Shown in pieces: positions 9,407 to 18,110 of a stretch of DNA of 64,000 nucleotides; the stretch's first letter is position 1, and every line of letters begins with the position of its first letter. Below the pieces are notes generated by a model. The model searched no databases. It saw nothing but the letters and a program-made list of their open reading frames with translations, and was not told where the DNA came from. The DNA is from UBA11346 sp038060575 (GTDB lineage Bacteria > Planctomycetota > UBA11346): assembly GCA_964652775.1 (NCBI GenBank), contig CAZZAM010000002.1, positions 189,632-253,631 of the forward strand, read 5' to 3'. Both the position numbers and the translations under genes were made by a program.

Positions 9407-10282
9407 ATGTCTTGGCGGTCGCTTTCCCATGTCTGCCGCAACCATACACCCATCAGCATGTCCAGTCCCGATGCAAACAAGTGGCGTCGGGTCCTGGTGG
9501 CTGACCAGTTGGTTCCCGGACAATTGCCGATCCGTGTTGTACATGCTGGCATCGCCCGTTGGGCCGCCGGAGCGTCGCTGATCTCACCAACGCGCGCGCA
9601 CTTTCATCTCGCTCTCGTAACTTCCGGAGACGCTTGGTTCGAGCAAGATGGACGCCGCCATCACGTGCGCACTGGCGAGGTTTTTTTGCAACACGTTGGC
9701 TCGCGTCAGTCGCATGGCACGGGCCCATCCGGGCATTTGCACAAGCGTTGGCTGGATCTCGACGGAGCTGGGCTGCCCGTGTGGCTGCAATCCTTGGACC
9801 TCGTGAATCGCGATGTCGTGCGCCCCACCAATCTGGTGGAACTGACCCAGCGCATGCGCGAGGTATTCCGCCTGCTTGAGCGACGTCCATCCGGCTATCT
9901 GCGCCGCATCGCCCTGGCCGTCTGTGACATCCTGATGCTGCTGGATGACGGCAAGCGTCTGCCGCCCGAGCTTGAACGCCTGCTGTCGTGCATCGGCACG
10001 CGACTGCACGAGCCTCTCAGCGCCAGCGATCTCGCCGCTGCCGCTCACTGCTCGCCGCGACAACTACTCCAACTCTGCCGACAACATATTGGACGTAGTC
10101 CGTTGCAATTGCTCGCCGAGGAGCGTCTTGCGCGAGCGCGCGATCTCCTGGCCCATACCGAGATGAGCATCAAAGAGATCGCATCCGACCTTGGTTTCGC
10201 CGATCAATTCAGTTTCTCTCACCACTTTAGCCGCCACTGCGGCTGCGCTCCGGCAACCTGGCGCGAGCGCCAGCGGACGTAA
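9407..10282 (+). CDS. AraC-family transcriptional regulator
   Basis: A 291-residue protein with a cupin-like ligand-binding half (HFHLALVTSGDAWFEQDGRRH, then HVRTGEVFLQHVG) and a C-terminal pair of helix-turn-helix motifs (residues about 190-285), including LSASDLAAAAHCSPRQLLQLC and SIKEIASDLGFADQFSFSHHF, the AraC signature. The start is uncertain: ATG 9407 or ATG 9458, neither with a good ribosome site. It diverges from the secreted sulfatase gene and is followed on the same strand by two SGNH esterase genes, so it is a good candidate for sugar-induced activation of this locus; that role is inferred from position. Confidence 0.9.
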   Translation: MSWRSLSHVCRNHTPISMSSPDANKWRRVLVADQLVPGQLPIRVVHAGIARWAAGASLISPTRAHFHLALVTSGDAWFEQDGRRHHVRTGEVFLQHVGSRQSHGTGPSGHLHKRWLDLDGAGLPVWLQSLDLVNRDVVRPTNLVELTQRMREVFRLLERRPSGYLRRIALAVCDILMLLDDGKRLPPELERLLSCIGTRLHEPLSASDLAAAAHCSPRQLLQLCRQHIGRSPLQLLAEERLARARDLLAHTEMSIKEIASDLGFADQFSFSHHFSRHCGCAPATWRERQRT

Positions 10283-10382
10283 GCGGTGCCAACACCTGCG
10301 CCGAGCAATCGATGCAATGGACATAGACATAGAGCAAACAAGAATGTCCGCGCCGAATTGTCAACTCATACGAAAGGCTCAC

Positions 10383-11693
10383 GTGCAACCATTTCTTATC
10401 CATTCCTTCATCGTTGTTGGCCTGTTGGCGGTCGCGCTTCCTGCGCAGGCCGTGGACACCGACATCTCCACCGACGGCTGGAAACTGACGGTGGTCGCAA
10501 CGCAGCAGGCGGTCACCATCGATCCGCTGACACTTAAGAGTGGTTCCTTCGACGCCAAACTGGAAGTCGGTACGCCCAGTTGGCGCGGACCAACGCTGCT
10601 GCCGGGACCGGCGTGGGCGTATAATTCGCTGCGTGCGGACACACTCACAGCGCGACTGACTGATGACCCAAAGCGAGTCCTCGTCGTCGGCAAAGATTTC
10701 CTGCTCGATCCGCTGTGGGCCTCAGTCGCAACCACCAAAGACGGCGGCCTGCCTGCTGGAACCGTGGTGCATTTCGAGTTTCAGTACGGCCTATCGCGCA
10801 TTGACCTGATTGAAAAGTCGCCCAGCGGATCTCTCGTCGTCATCAAGGGCGTTGAGGACAAGAGCCAACCGCTGTTGCCGAACATAACCGCCGGCAACAC
10901 ACCACTATTCAGCGTGTATCTGCCAAACAGCGCAACTGCCCTGAAGCCAGAGATGATCAATCGGATCGATCCGAACTACGACGGCGTGCCACCAGTCATC
11001 AACGGTGAACCCCTCAAGCCGATCAAAGAAAAACTCGCGGCTGGCAAACCGGTAACAATCGTGTTCTTCGGTGACAGCATCACCGCGCAGGAAAACAAAG
11101 ACATGCGTGACCAGAAGGGGTCCTTCGTCGACCGCTTGGCGGCCTACCTGAAGGAAATCCATCCTGACCGCAGCGTTCCGGTGATTCCACGTGGCCAACC
11201 GGTGCCAGAACCGAAAGACAAACAGATCGTTGTCGCCAAGGCCGGCGTCGGCGGCGACGATACGGTGAGGGCGCTCAAGCGCATTGATGCCGATGTCCTG
11301 GCGCACAGGCCCGATCTCGTGGTGATCATGTTCGGCGTGAACGACGAGAATCGCCGCGGCGACGGCAACAGTGTGCCGGTGCCAGTATACAAAAAGAACA
11401 TCGAACTGATGGTCACCAAGGTGCGCGCTGCGGGCGGCGAGCCACTCCTTATGACGACGAGCATGAAAAATCGCGGCTGGGTGGGGACGGTGGGCAACCT
11501 GTCTGAATACGCTCAGGCCATGCGCGAGGTCGCGGTCGCGCAAAAGGCGTGCCTGGTCGACAACTTCACAGCGTGGGAAGATCTACCCAAGCGCGGCTAC
11601 AACTACATGGTCTTCCTCGGTAACTGCATCAATCATCCGGTTGATCTCGGCCACGATCTGTTTTTCCGCGGTCTCCGATCGGCTCTCAAGTAG
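10383..11693 (+). CDS. Secreted SGNH/GDSL hydrolase (probable carbohydrate esterase)
   Basis: I place the start at GTG 10383 because AAAGG lies five bases upstream and it yields a signal peptide (MQPFLIHSFIVVGLLAVALPAQA). The frame is open further upstream but without a ribosome site. The 436-residue product has an N-terminal beta-rich domain of about 200 residues, then an SGNH domain: FFGDSIT with Ser232, GVND with Asn320 and NHPVDLGHD with His418. The usual Asp three residues before the catalytic His is not present (Cys-Ile-Asn-His). Family members remove acetyl groups from polysaccharides. The next gene is a second, shorter SGNH enzyme 10 bp downstream, and a partial copy of the pair lies at 14.0-14.4 kb. 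Confidence 0.88.
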   Translation: MQPFLIHSFIVVGLLAVALPAQAVDTDISTDGWKLTVVATQQAVTIDPLTLKSGSFDAKLEVGTPSWRGPTLLPGPAWAYNSLRADTLTARLTDDPKRVLVVGKDFLLDPLWASVATTKDGGLPAGTVVHFEFQYGLSRIDLIEKSPSGSLVVIKGVEDKSQPLLPNITAGNTPLFSVYLPNSATALKPEMINRIDPNYDGVPPVINGEPLKPIKEKLAAGKPVTIVFFGDSITAQENKDMRDQKGSFVDRLAAYLKEIHPDRSVPVIPRGQPVPEPKDKQIVVAKAGVGGDDTVRALKRIDADVLAHRPDLVVIMFGVNDENRRGDGNSVPVPVYKKNIELMVTKVRAAGGEPLLMTTSMKNRGWVGTVGNLSEYAQAMREVAVAQKACLVDNFTAWEDLPKRGYNYMVFLGNCINHPVDLGHDLFFRGLRSALK

Positions 11694-11703
11694 GAACAAG
11701 CAC

Positions 11704-12378
11704 ATGCTGATTCCCGCTCGCTCGAAACTCCTCTTCATTGGCGACTCGATCACCGACGCCGGACGCACGCGGCCCATCGCTGAAGGTTTGTTTGATCCAC
11801 TCGGTAAAGGCTACGTCGCTCAGGCTGCATCGTTGCTTGGTGCGACCTACCCCGAATGTCCGCTGCGCGTGGTCAATGTGGGTTGCTCAGGCCACACCGT
11901 GCGCGATCTCAAGGCGCGTTGGCAAACCGACGTGATCGACCTCAAGCCCGATTGGCTGTCGATCATGATCGGCACCAACGACGTGTGGCGGCAGTTTGAC
12001 TCGCCGCTGTTTCCTGAATTGGCGGTGCAGCCCGACGAATACGAACAGACACTCGACGGCCTCGTCAGTACCACCAGGCCCCTCGTGAAGGGCCTCGTCC
12101 TGATGACCCCCTTCTATATCGAACCAAATCCCGCCGACGCCATGCGCGCGCGTATGGATCAATACGGCAAGATCGCTTTGACGATCGCAAAAAAGCACGG
12201 CGTCATCGGCGTCGATACGCAGGCCGCCTTCAATCGCGTTCTCGCGCACCAACACAGCAGCAACCTGGCTTGGGATCGCGTACATCCGAATGCGGTTGGT
12301 CACATGGTGCTAGCACGAGCGTTTCTTGATGCGCTCGGGTTTTCCTGGCAAGAGCGCTCGTCCATACAACCAGTCTAA
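11704..12378 (+). CDS. SGNH/GDSL hydrolase, cytoplasmic type
   Basis: 224 residues from the ATG at 11704, preceded by AGGA. It has all SGNH landmarks: FIGDSITD (Ser15), a Gly in VGCSGHT, IGTND (Asn92) and DRVHPN (Asp191, His194), so a complete Ser-His-Asp triad. No signal peptide. It follows the secreted SGNH gene by 10 bp, so the pair is likely one transcript, perhaps one enzyme acting outside and the other on imported sugar. Its closest sequence in the window is the deleted copy at 14199-14396. Confidence 0.92.
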   Translation: MLIPARSKLLFIGDSITDAGRTRPIAEGLFDPLGKGYVAQAASLLGATYPECPLRVVNVGCSGHTVRDLKARWQTDVIDLKPDWLSIMIGTNDVWRQFDSPLFPELAVQPDEYEQTLDGLVSTTRPLVKGLVLMTPFYIEPNPADAMRARMDQYGKIALTIAKKHGVIGVDTQAAFNRVLAHQHSSNLAWDRVHPNAVGHMVLARAFLDALGFSWQERSSIQPV

Positions 12379-12406
12379 TCGTGTCACCCCGCCAAGTGGT
12401 GATCAG

Positions 12407-13849
12407 CTAGCGTCCGGTCTCGGCCCACGGCTGCACGGCACTCGGCTTGCGTCCAGGAACAAGCCGACCCGCCGCCACGTAACCTTCGGGACTATCGGTG
12501 AGCGCAGTGATAAGGTGGTCGCGCAAACGGGCGACCTCGGCGGGATGTTCACGTACGCAATCGTGCAGTTCGTGTGGGTCTGTTTCCAGATCGAAGAGTT
12601 GCTCGTGCCCGTCGCCAGACAGCCACACGTATTTCCAGCGCGGATCGCGAACCCACTGCATGCTTTGGCCAAACAGAACGTGTTCACCGTGCAATACGTC
12701 ACGAGGAGTCGTGGTCTCGCCACGCAGCGTCGGCAGCAGGCTGCGCCCATCAAGATTCGTAGGTGCGGGGATGCCAGCTACATCCAACAACGTCGGCATG
12801 ACATCTCGCAGCTCGGCCAATCCGTGGCTGACCATGCCTGGCTTGACCCCCGGCACATTATGGATGATCAGCGGCACGCCTGCCGATCCTTCGTAGGCAT
12901 AGCACTTTCGGAAGAGATTGTGATCACCCAACATTTCACCGTGATCGCTGGTGAAGCACAGCACCGTCGGTCGATCAAGATTGGCGTCAACAATGCCTTC
13001 GAATAATCGATTAACCTGGTGATCGATGTGCGTTATCGATCCGTAGTAGCCGGCCCGCGCCCGGCGATGCCGCTCGGCAGGGATCGGACCAACGCTCGGA
13101 TCAGCGATGCCAGCGCGGCGGAACTGTGAGAAGATTCCAGACCAGTCACCCATCGGTGGCGGTGGCATATCACGATCAAGATACTGCTCGTAAGCCCAAG
13201 CGGGCGGATCAAGCGGCGGATGTGGGCGGTGATATGACGCATACAAAAGAAATGGTCGGGTCGGATCGCGACGGCGGAGAAAGTCGATGCTTTGCGAAGT
13301 CACCCAATTAGTCGGATGCAGATGCTCAGGCTTGTCCCACGGCCGCGCAACAAAACTGTTACAATTGACACCGTGATCAAAGTAATCGGCCTCATGGTAA
13401 CCTGGTTGAGCGCGCAGCCATGGAATGTAGTCGTCAATGTGCGCTAGGCTCTGGGTGTTGCGCCGATTGTAGTGAACAAAACCGTCGTGCAGAACAACGT
13501 GGTCGAAGCCAGCCCGCCACCGTACCGGATTCACGTGCATCTTGCCCACCGCCTGCGTCTGGTAACCAGCAGCGGTAAAGCATCCGGCCAATGTCTGGGC
13601 ATAACGCCATGGTACGCGATCGTCGTAACCGGTGCGACCGTGTCGGCGTTGTCCCAAACCGGTCATGAGTGCTGCCCGGGCAGCAATACAACTGGAGGCT
13701 GACGAATACGCATGAGTGAAGCGCGCCCCAGTACTGGCGATGCCATCAAGATACGGCGTGTCGACCACGGGATGCCCGGCAATACTCAGGCAATCAGCGC
13801 GCCATTGGTCAACACAGATGAGAACGATGTTGGGCTGGGGTGCATTCAT
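12407..13849 (-). CDS. S1-family sulfatase with C-x-A-x-R motif
   Basis: A 480-residue sulfatase beginning MNAPQPNIVLICVDQWRAD, without signal peptide. The modification motif is CIAAR (C54-R58), with Ala in place of the usual Pro, a variant allowed in the family. Further ligands lie in FTSDHGEMLGDHN. The tail DPRWKYVWLSGDGHEQLFDLETDPHE is the usual C-terminal sulfatase signature. It is convergent with the SGNH pair (28 bp between stops). It is the fourth sulfatase in 14 kb; the four differ in motif and length and look like distinct specificities rather than recent duplicates. Confidence 0.92.
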   Translation of the reverse strand: MNAPQPNIVLICVDQWRADCLSIAGHPVVDTPYLDGIASTGARFTHAYSSASSCIAARAALMTGLGQRRHGRTGYDDRVPWRYAQTLAGCFTAAGYQTQAVGKMHVNPVRWRAGFDHVVLHDGFVHYNRRNTQSLAHIDDYIPWLRAQPGYHEADYFDHGVNCNSFVARPWDKPEHLHPTNWVTSQSIDFLRRRDPTRPFLLYASYHRPHPPLDPPAWAYEQYLDRDMPPPPMGDWSGIFSQFRRAGIADPSVGPIPAERHRRARAGYYGSITHIDHQVNRLFEGIVDANLDRPTVLCFTSDHGEMLGDHNLFRKCYAYEGSAGVPLIIHNVPGVKPGMVSHGLAELRDVMPTLLDVAGIPAPTNLDGRSLLPTLRGETTTPRDVLHGEHVLFGQSMQWVRDPRWKYVWLSGDGHEQLFDLETDPHELHDCVREHPAEVARLRDHLITALTDSPEGYVAAGRLVPGRKPSAVQPWAETGR

Positions 13850-14029
13850 GTGGGTTCATATCCTCGGATACGTGCGTCCTACGCATGTGCTGCAGCACAG
13901 CCTGACCCAGATCCTCCAATTACCAGCGCCACACACGAAGCAACCCGAATACATTATTTCGACCAATGCAAAAACGCCTGGTGTTCTCTGCGTCACAACG
14001 CGAGTGATCTGCGCTCAAGCACACGGGAG

Positions 14030-14188
14030 CTGGCACAGCGCGTCTGCCTGGTCGACAACTTCACGGCCTGGGAAGATCTGCCCAAGCGCGGCTACAACGA
14101 CGTGGTCTTCCTTGGTAACTGCATCAATCATCCGGTTGATCTCGGCCACGATCTGTTTTTCCGTGGGCTCCGGTCTGCCCTCAAATAG
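14030..14188 (+). pseudogene. 3' fragment of a duplicated secreted SGNH hydrolase gene
   Basis: The last 48 or so codons (VCLVDNFTAWEDLPKRGYN through RGLRSALK) are nearly identical to the end of the SGNH gene at 10383-11693, with one clear change (Tyr to Asp before VVFLGN). Nothing upstream of about 14030 matches the parent gene, so this is a truncated remnant. It is followed 10 bp later by a remnant of the second SGNH gene in the same order and spacing, so the pair was once duplicated as a unit. Confidence 0.85.
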
Positions 14189-14198
14189 GAACAACTAC

Positions 14199-14396
14199 AT
14201 GCTCATTCCCGCGCGCTCCAAACTTCTATTCCTTGGCGTCGATACGCAGGCTGCCTTCAATCGCGTCCTCGCGCACCAACACAGCAGCAACATTGCCTGG
14301 GATCGCGTACATCCAAATGCCGTCGGTCACATGGTCCTGGCGCGAGCGTTTCTTGGTGCATTTGGCTATGGTTGGCAGGCGAAAGCCTCCGCCTAG
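14199..14396 (+). pseudogene. Internally deleted copy of the second SGNH hydrolase gene
   Basis: A 65-codon frame that keeps the first 13 residues of the 11704 gene product (MLIPARSKLLFLG) fused in frame to residues from Val170 onward (VDTQAAFNRV through DRVHPN). Residues 14-169, including the GDS nucleophile, are gone: a 468-bp in-frame deletion whose ends share a short GGCG sequence. It retains a plausible ribosome site but cannot encode an active enzyme. A remnant, not a small gene, is the better reading. Confidence 0.85.
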
Positions 14397-14539
14397 CGAA
14401 GGAGACGCCGTCCGGACACGTAACCGGTATGATTACCATACAACTTTCGTGGGGTCCAACCGGCGTGATGCGTGCAAACGTGCCCCGCTGGTCTTCCGCC
14501 TGAGATCCGCTGGTCCATTCTTGGCGGCGGAGACCAACC

Positions 14540-15406
14540 ATGTCACGCAATCTGATACTGCTCTTCTTCGCTGCTGGGTTGGGAGCTGGTGAAACCTACC
14601 AAACCGATGTCGTCTATGGCCAAGCTGGCGGCGTCGATCTGAAAATGGACATCGCCTTTCCGGCTGATCGCTCGAAACCAGTGCCTGCCGTCGTCTGCAT
14701 CCACGGCGGTGGATGGATCGAGGGAAACAAAAAACAATTTGGCGCCGTCGCCAAAGCCATGGCCAAGTCGGGCTTCGTCGCCATCACGATCGACTACCGG
14801 CTTGCTCCGCGCTTTCCCATGCCGGCGCAAGTTGAAGACGCCAAATGTTCGGTGCGCTATCTCCGGACACATGCGACTGAGCTCGGCATTGATCCCGCAC
14901 ACATCGGCGCGGTTGGCGGATCGGCCGGTGGTCACCTCGCACTGATGCTGGGACTCAGTGGATCCGTGCCGAAGCTTGAGGGATCCGGTGGCAATGCCGA
15001 AGCCGACAGTCGCGTGCAAGCTGTCGTGAATCTGAGCGGTCCCAGCAATATGTCCGCCGATGCCTGGGATCCGCGCGGCATCAAGTCGGTCTACAAGGCG
15101 TCGACGGACGTGACGCGCGCCATACTTTTCGGCCCCAATGCGAACGCCGATATCCTCGTTTCATTCTCGCCGATCACCTACGTCGATGCCCACGATCCGC
15201 CGGTGCTCACCGTCCACGGCAGCACGGATACCGTGGTTCCGTTGGCGCAGTCGCAACGTCTGCATGCCAAATTGTTGGAAGTTGGTGTCACCGAGCACCT
15301 CACCGTACTCGACGGTGTCGGTCACAACATCGCCAGCGGTGCGGTCAAAGGCGTGTGCGGTGAGGCCATTCGTTTCTTGCAACAGCATTTGCTGAAACCC
15401 AAATAG
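14540..15406 (+). CDS. Secreted alpha/beta-hydrolase esterase
   Basis: A 288-residue protein with a short signal peptide (MSRNLILLFFAAGLGAGE), the oxyanion-hole motif HGGGW (residues 55-59), the nucleophile elbow GGSAGGH with Ser128, and probable Asp230 (GSTDTVVP) and His262 (GVGHNI) completing the triad. This is the layout of the hormone-sensitive-lipase/BD-FAE-like carboxylesterases, many of which are acetyl or feruloyl esterases acting on plant-type polysaccharides. GGAG precedes the ATG. A sugar-type regulator gene follows 45 bp later on the same strand. Removal of ester groups from the locus substrate is the likely job. Confidence 0.9.
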   Translation: MSRNLILLFFAAGLGAGETYQTDVVYGQAGGVDLKMDIAFPADRSKPVPAVVCIHGGGWIEGNKKQFGAVAKAMAKSGFVAITIDYRLAPRFPMPAQVEDAKCSVRYLRTHATELGIDPAHIGAVGGSAGGHLALMLGLSGSVPKLEGSGGNAEADSRVQAVVNLSGPSNMSADAWDPRGIKSVYKASTDVTRAILFGPNANADILVSFSPITYVDAHDPPVLTVHGSTDTVVPLAQSQRLHAKLLEVGVTEHLTVLDGVGHNIASGAVKGVCGEAIRFLQQHLLKPK

Positions 15407-15451
15407 GCGGCAGCGCAATCAGCGCTGGGAGCGGGGCGATGATCGTGTAGT

Positions 15452-16522
15452 TTGTCACGTATCGTGGCCCTGCATCCCATCCGCTACAAACGCGAAACGC
15501 TGCGCGAACTCCTGATTGGCAACATGCGCGCGGGCATTCTGCCGCCGGGCAGTCGCATGCCGTCGGAGTTGGCCTTAGCGCGAACACATGGCCTCAGCCG
15601 TGACACCGTGCGCACGGTACTCGCCGCCCTGGTCACCGACGGCCTCATCGAGCGTCGTCGTGGGAGTGGCACTTGGGTGTCCGCTGCCGCGTGCCGCCTC
15701 TCGACCTCAGTTCCACCGACACTACGCGTTGCGCTGTTGCTACCGCCTGAGCGACTCAGCAATCCTATTTTCCATGGCATTCTCGCCGCGTTCTTCGCTC
15801 ATCTCGACGCGCGCGTTGGCGTCACGGTCGTCACACGTGCGCAACCAGATAGTGCCGTGCTGCCAGAATCCGAATTCATCATCGCTGACGGTAACTATCC
15901 CAAGAAGTTGCTTGAGGGACTGGCGAAGCGGCGGCGTCCGCTGGTGTTGATCAACGGACAACACGCCGACATACCGTTCGTCTGCACCGACAATCGGCTC
16001 GGTGGCATGATGATCGCTCGCCACGCGCTTGAGTTGGGCCATCGGCGCATCGGCATCGTACATTTCGGCGAACAGACAGTCCCCATGGAATTCGTCCAGC
16101 GATTGCGCGGTATGCGCCATGCATTGCGCGCTGACAGTGTTGAGCCGCTTGAGCTGGCCCTCGATCCGCAGCACCTCAGCGAATTTGACGCCGTCGATTG
16201 GTTGGGCCGCATTCGTCGTGGACGAACGCTGCCGACGGCACTTCTCTGTGTTACCGATATGCTCGCCTTGGGCGCGGTAGAGGCGCTTGAGAGCAATGGC
16301 CTGCGCGTTCCGTCGCAGATCGGCGTCACTGGTTTCGACGATCTACCGATCAGTGGCTTGGTTCGGCCTGGTCTCACCACGATACGTCAGCCGATTGAAG
16401 CCCTGGGCTTGGCACTCGCTGAAACGGTGGCCGATGTTCTTGCGGGACGCGACCTAAAACCCCACCGGCCGCTGCCGCCCGCGCTCGTTCCGCGCGCCAC
16501 GCTATCAGCTGTTGCTGGTTAA
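15452..16522 (+). CDS. GntR-type HTH fused to LacI-type sugar-binding domain (AraR-like regulator)
   Basis: A 356-residue chimera. Residues about 8-80 form a GntR winged helix (RETLRELLIGNMRAGILPPG, then LARTHGLSRDTVRTVLAAL and GLIERRRGSGTWVS). Residues about 90-350 form a LacI/periplasmic-binding-type effector domain (DNRLGGMMIARHALELGHRR, VTDMLALGAVEALESNG, GVTGFDDLPIS, LTTIRQP). This fusion is known from the arabinose repressor AraR. The start is uncertain: TTG 15452 or GTG 15464, neither with a good ribosome site. It follows the secreted esterase and likely represses genes of this locus in the absence of a sugar; the ligand is unknown. Confidence 0.88.
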   Translation: MSRIVALHPIRYKRETLRELLIGNMRAGILPPGSRMPSELALARTHGLSRDTVRTVLAALVTDGLIERRRGSGTWVSAAACRLSTSVPPTLRVALLLPPERLSNPIFHGILAAFFAHLDARVGVTVVTRAQPDSAVLPESEFIIADGNYPKKLLEGLAKRRRPLVLINGQHADIPFVCTDNRLGGMMIARHALELGHRRIGIVHFGEQTVPMEFVQRLRGMRHALRADSVEPLELALDPQHLSEFDAVDWLGRIRRGRTLPTALLCVTDMLALGAVEALESNGLRVPSQIGVTGFDDLPISGLVRPGLTTIRQPIEALGLALAETVADVLAGRDLKPHRPLPPALVPRATLSAVAG

Positions 16523-16557
16523 GTAGCCGTCCACGTTCATCGGGCCGCTAAGAGTCC

Positions 16558-17283
16558 TTACTTATCCAAGAGACTATGCCGCCCGCGTACGGTGAGGGAG
16601 CAAGCAAGAACCGCACACAACAGTGCTAGACTAGAACCAGCGCCGCAGCCACCACCGCCACCCCCAGAAGACACCGCGCTAGAAACACTCGCTGCACTGG
16701 ATGTCCCTATCGTCACGGTGATACCAACCGAAGAAGTACTGACATTGCCTGCTGCATCAGTTGCTGTCACGGTGATCGTGTGCGATCCACTGCTCAAGCT
16801 CAGCGTATAGCTCCATGCGCCCGATCCACTTGCGACCGTTGTACCGACCAAGACGCCGTTGTTATAGACCGTGATCGTAGCATTCGCTTCAGTCGAGCCG
16901 GAGAGCATTGGTGTTGATCCGCCGTTACCGGCCACTTGCGGTGCTGCTGGTTGCGTCGGTGCAATGACATCCGCCAACACCGTCAGCGTCACAACCGCCG
17001 ATGTCGCAGAGCCGGCGCTATTCGTCGCCACACAGCGATACTGCGTGCCGGTCATCCCGGTCGTCGTCGTCGCCGTGGTATAACTCGCTGACGTTGCGCC
17101 GCTAATCGCGGTAAATGTCGATGAACCCGACGGTGCCGACTGCCACTGGTAGGTTGGCGTTGGAGTGCCGCTCGCCACCACGCTGAACGTCGCCGTGGCT
17201 GGTGTGATCACAGATGCACCGGTTGGTTGCGTGGTGATCGTTGGTGCTACTGGGGCTGCTGTCACCGTCAGCGTCGCTACCGT
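16558..17283 (-). pseudogene. C-terminal part of Ig-repeat surface protein, separated by in-frame TAA
   Basis: This is the same reading frame as the beta-helix/Ig gene upstream (17284-19761), continued past a TAA at 17284-17286. It encodes the rest of the third Ig-like repeat boundary, a fourth repeat (APTITTQPTGASVITPATA onward), a different Ig-like domain (APQVAGNGGSTPMLSGSTEA to GNVSTSSVGITVT), then a Gly-rich stretch, CGAG, a hydrophobic helix (SLALLCAVLACSLTV) and a basic end. That tail has the layout of a C-terminal sorting or anchoring signal. If the TAA is real, the exported protein loses its anchor. Confidence 0.8.
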
Positions 17284-18110
17284 TTACGTTACCGTGCCGG
17301 CGCTGTTCGTGACGACACAGCGATACTGCATACCGGTCATCGCTGTCGTCGTCGCTGCTGTGGTGTAACTGGCTGCGGTCGCACCACTGATCGCCGTGAA
17401 AGTCGATGAGCCCGACGAGGCCGATTGCCACTGGTAGGTCGGCGCCGGCGTGCCAGTCGCTACCACGCTAAACGTCGCAGTAGCCGGCGCGGTCACCGTC
17501 TTATTCAGTGGTTGCGTGGTGATTGCGGGGGCAATCGGTGTTGGATTCACCGTTAACGTCGCGACAGATGTCGTCACTGATCCTGCGCTATTGGTCACCA
17601 CACAGCGGTACTGCATACCGGTCATCGCCGTCGTTGTCGCCGCCGTGGTGTAGCTCGCTGCGATTGCACCGCTGATTGCCGTGAACGTCGATGAACCCGA
17701 CGGGGCCGATTGCCATTGGTAGGTCGGCGCCGGGGTGCCAGTTGCCACCACACTGAATGTCGCCGTGGCTGGTGCCGTTACGATCTTGTTAACTGGCTGG
17801 GTGGTGATCGTCGGAGCGACTGGTGCTGCCGTCACCGTCAGCGTCGCTACTGTCGAGGTCGCCGCACCGGCGCTATTTGTGACGACACAGCGATACTGCA
17901 TACCGGTCATCGCTGTCGTTGTCGCTGTGGTGGTGTAGCTCGCTAACGTTGCACCGCTGATTGCGGTGAACGTTGATGAGCCTGAGGGCGCCGATTGCCA
18001 CTGGTACGTCGGCGTCGGTGTGCCGGTCGCCACCACACTGAACGTCGCCGTGGCCGGTGCGGTCACCGCTGCATTGGTCGGTTGGGTCGTGATCGTTGGT
18101 GCAATCGCGC
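16960..18110. repeat. Four tandem ~285-bp repeats encoding Ig-like domains
   Basis: A sequence resembling GTCGATGAACCCGACG recurs at about 17113, 17400, 17686 and 17971, a period of about 285 bp. Each unit encodes a domain of about 95 residues with TATFSVVATGTP, YQWQSAPSGSSTFTAISGA and MQYRCVVTNSAG, an I-set/Ig-like pattern. The units are so alike at DNA level that unequal recombination changing repeat number is expected. Confidence 0.9.

Noticed and set aside
17284..17286. Recoding of TAA as sense
   Set aside because: No known bacterial TAA recoding; all other genes here end normally, and mutation or sequencing error is simpler.
16960..18110. Possible CRISPR or satellite array from the 285-bp period
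   Set aside because: The repeats are in frame and encode Ig-like domains of a secreted protein.
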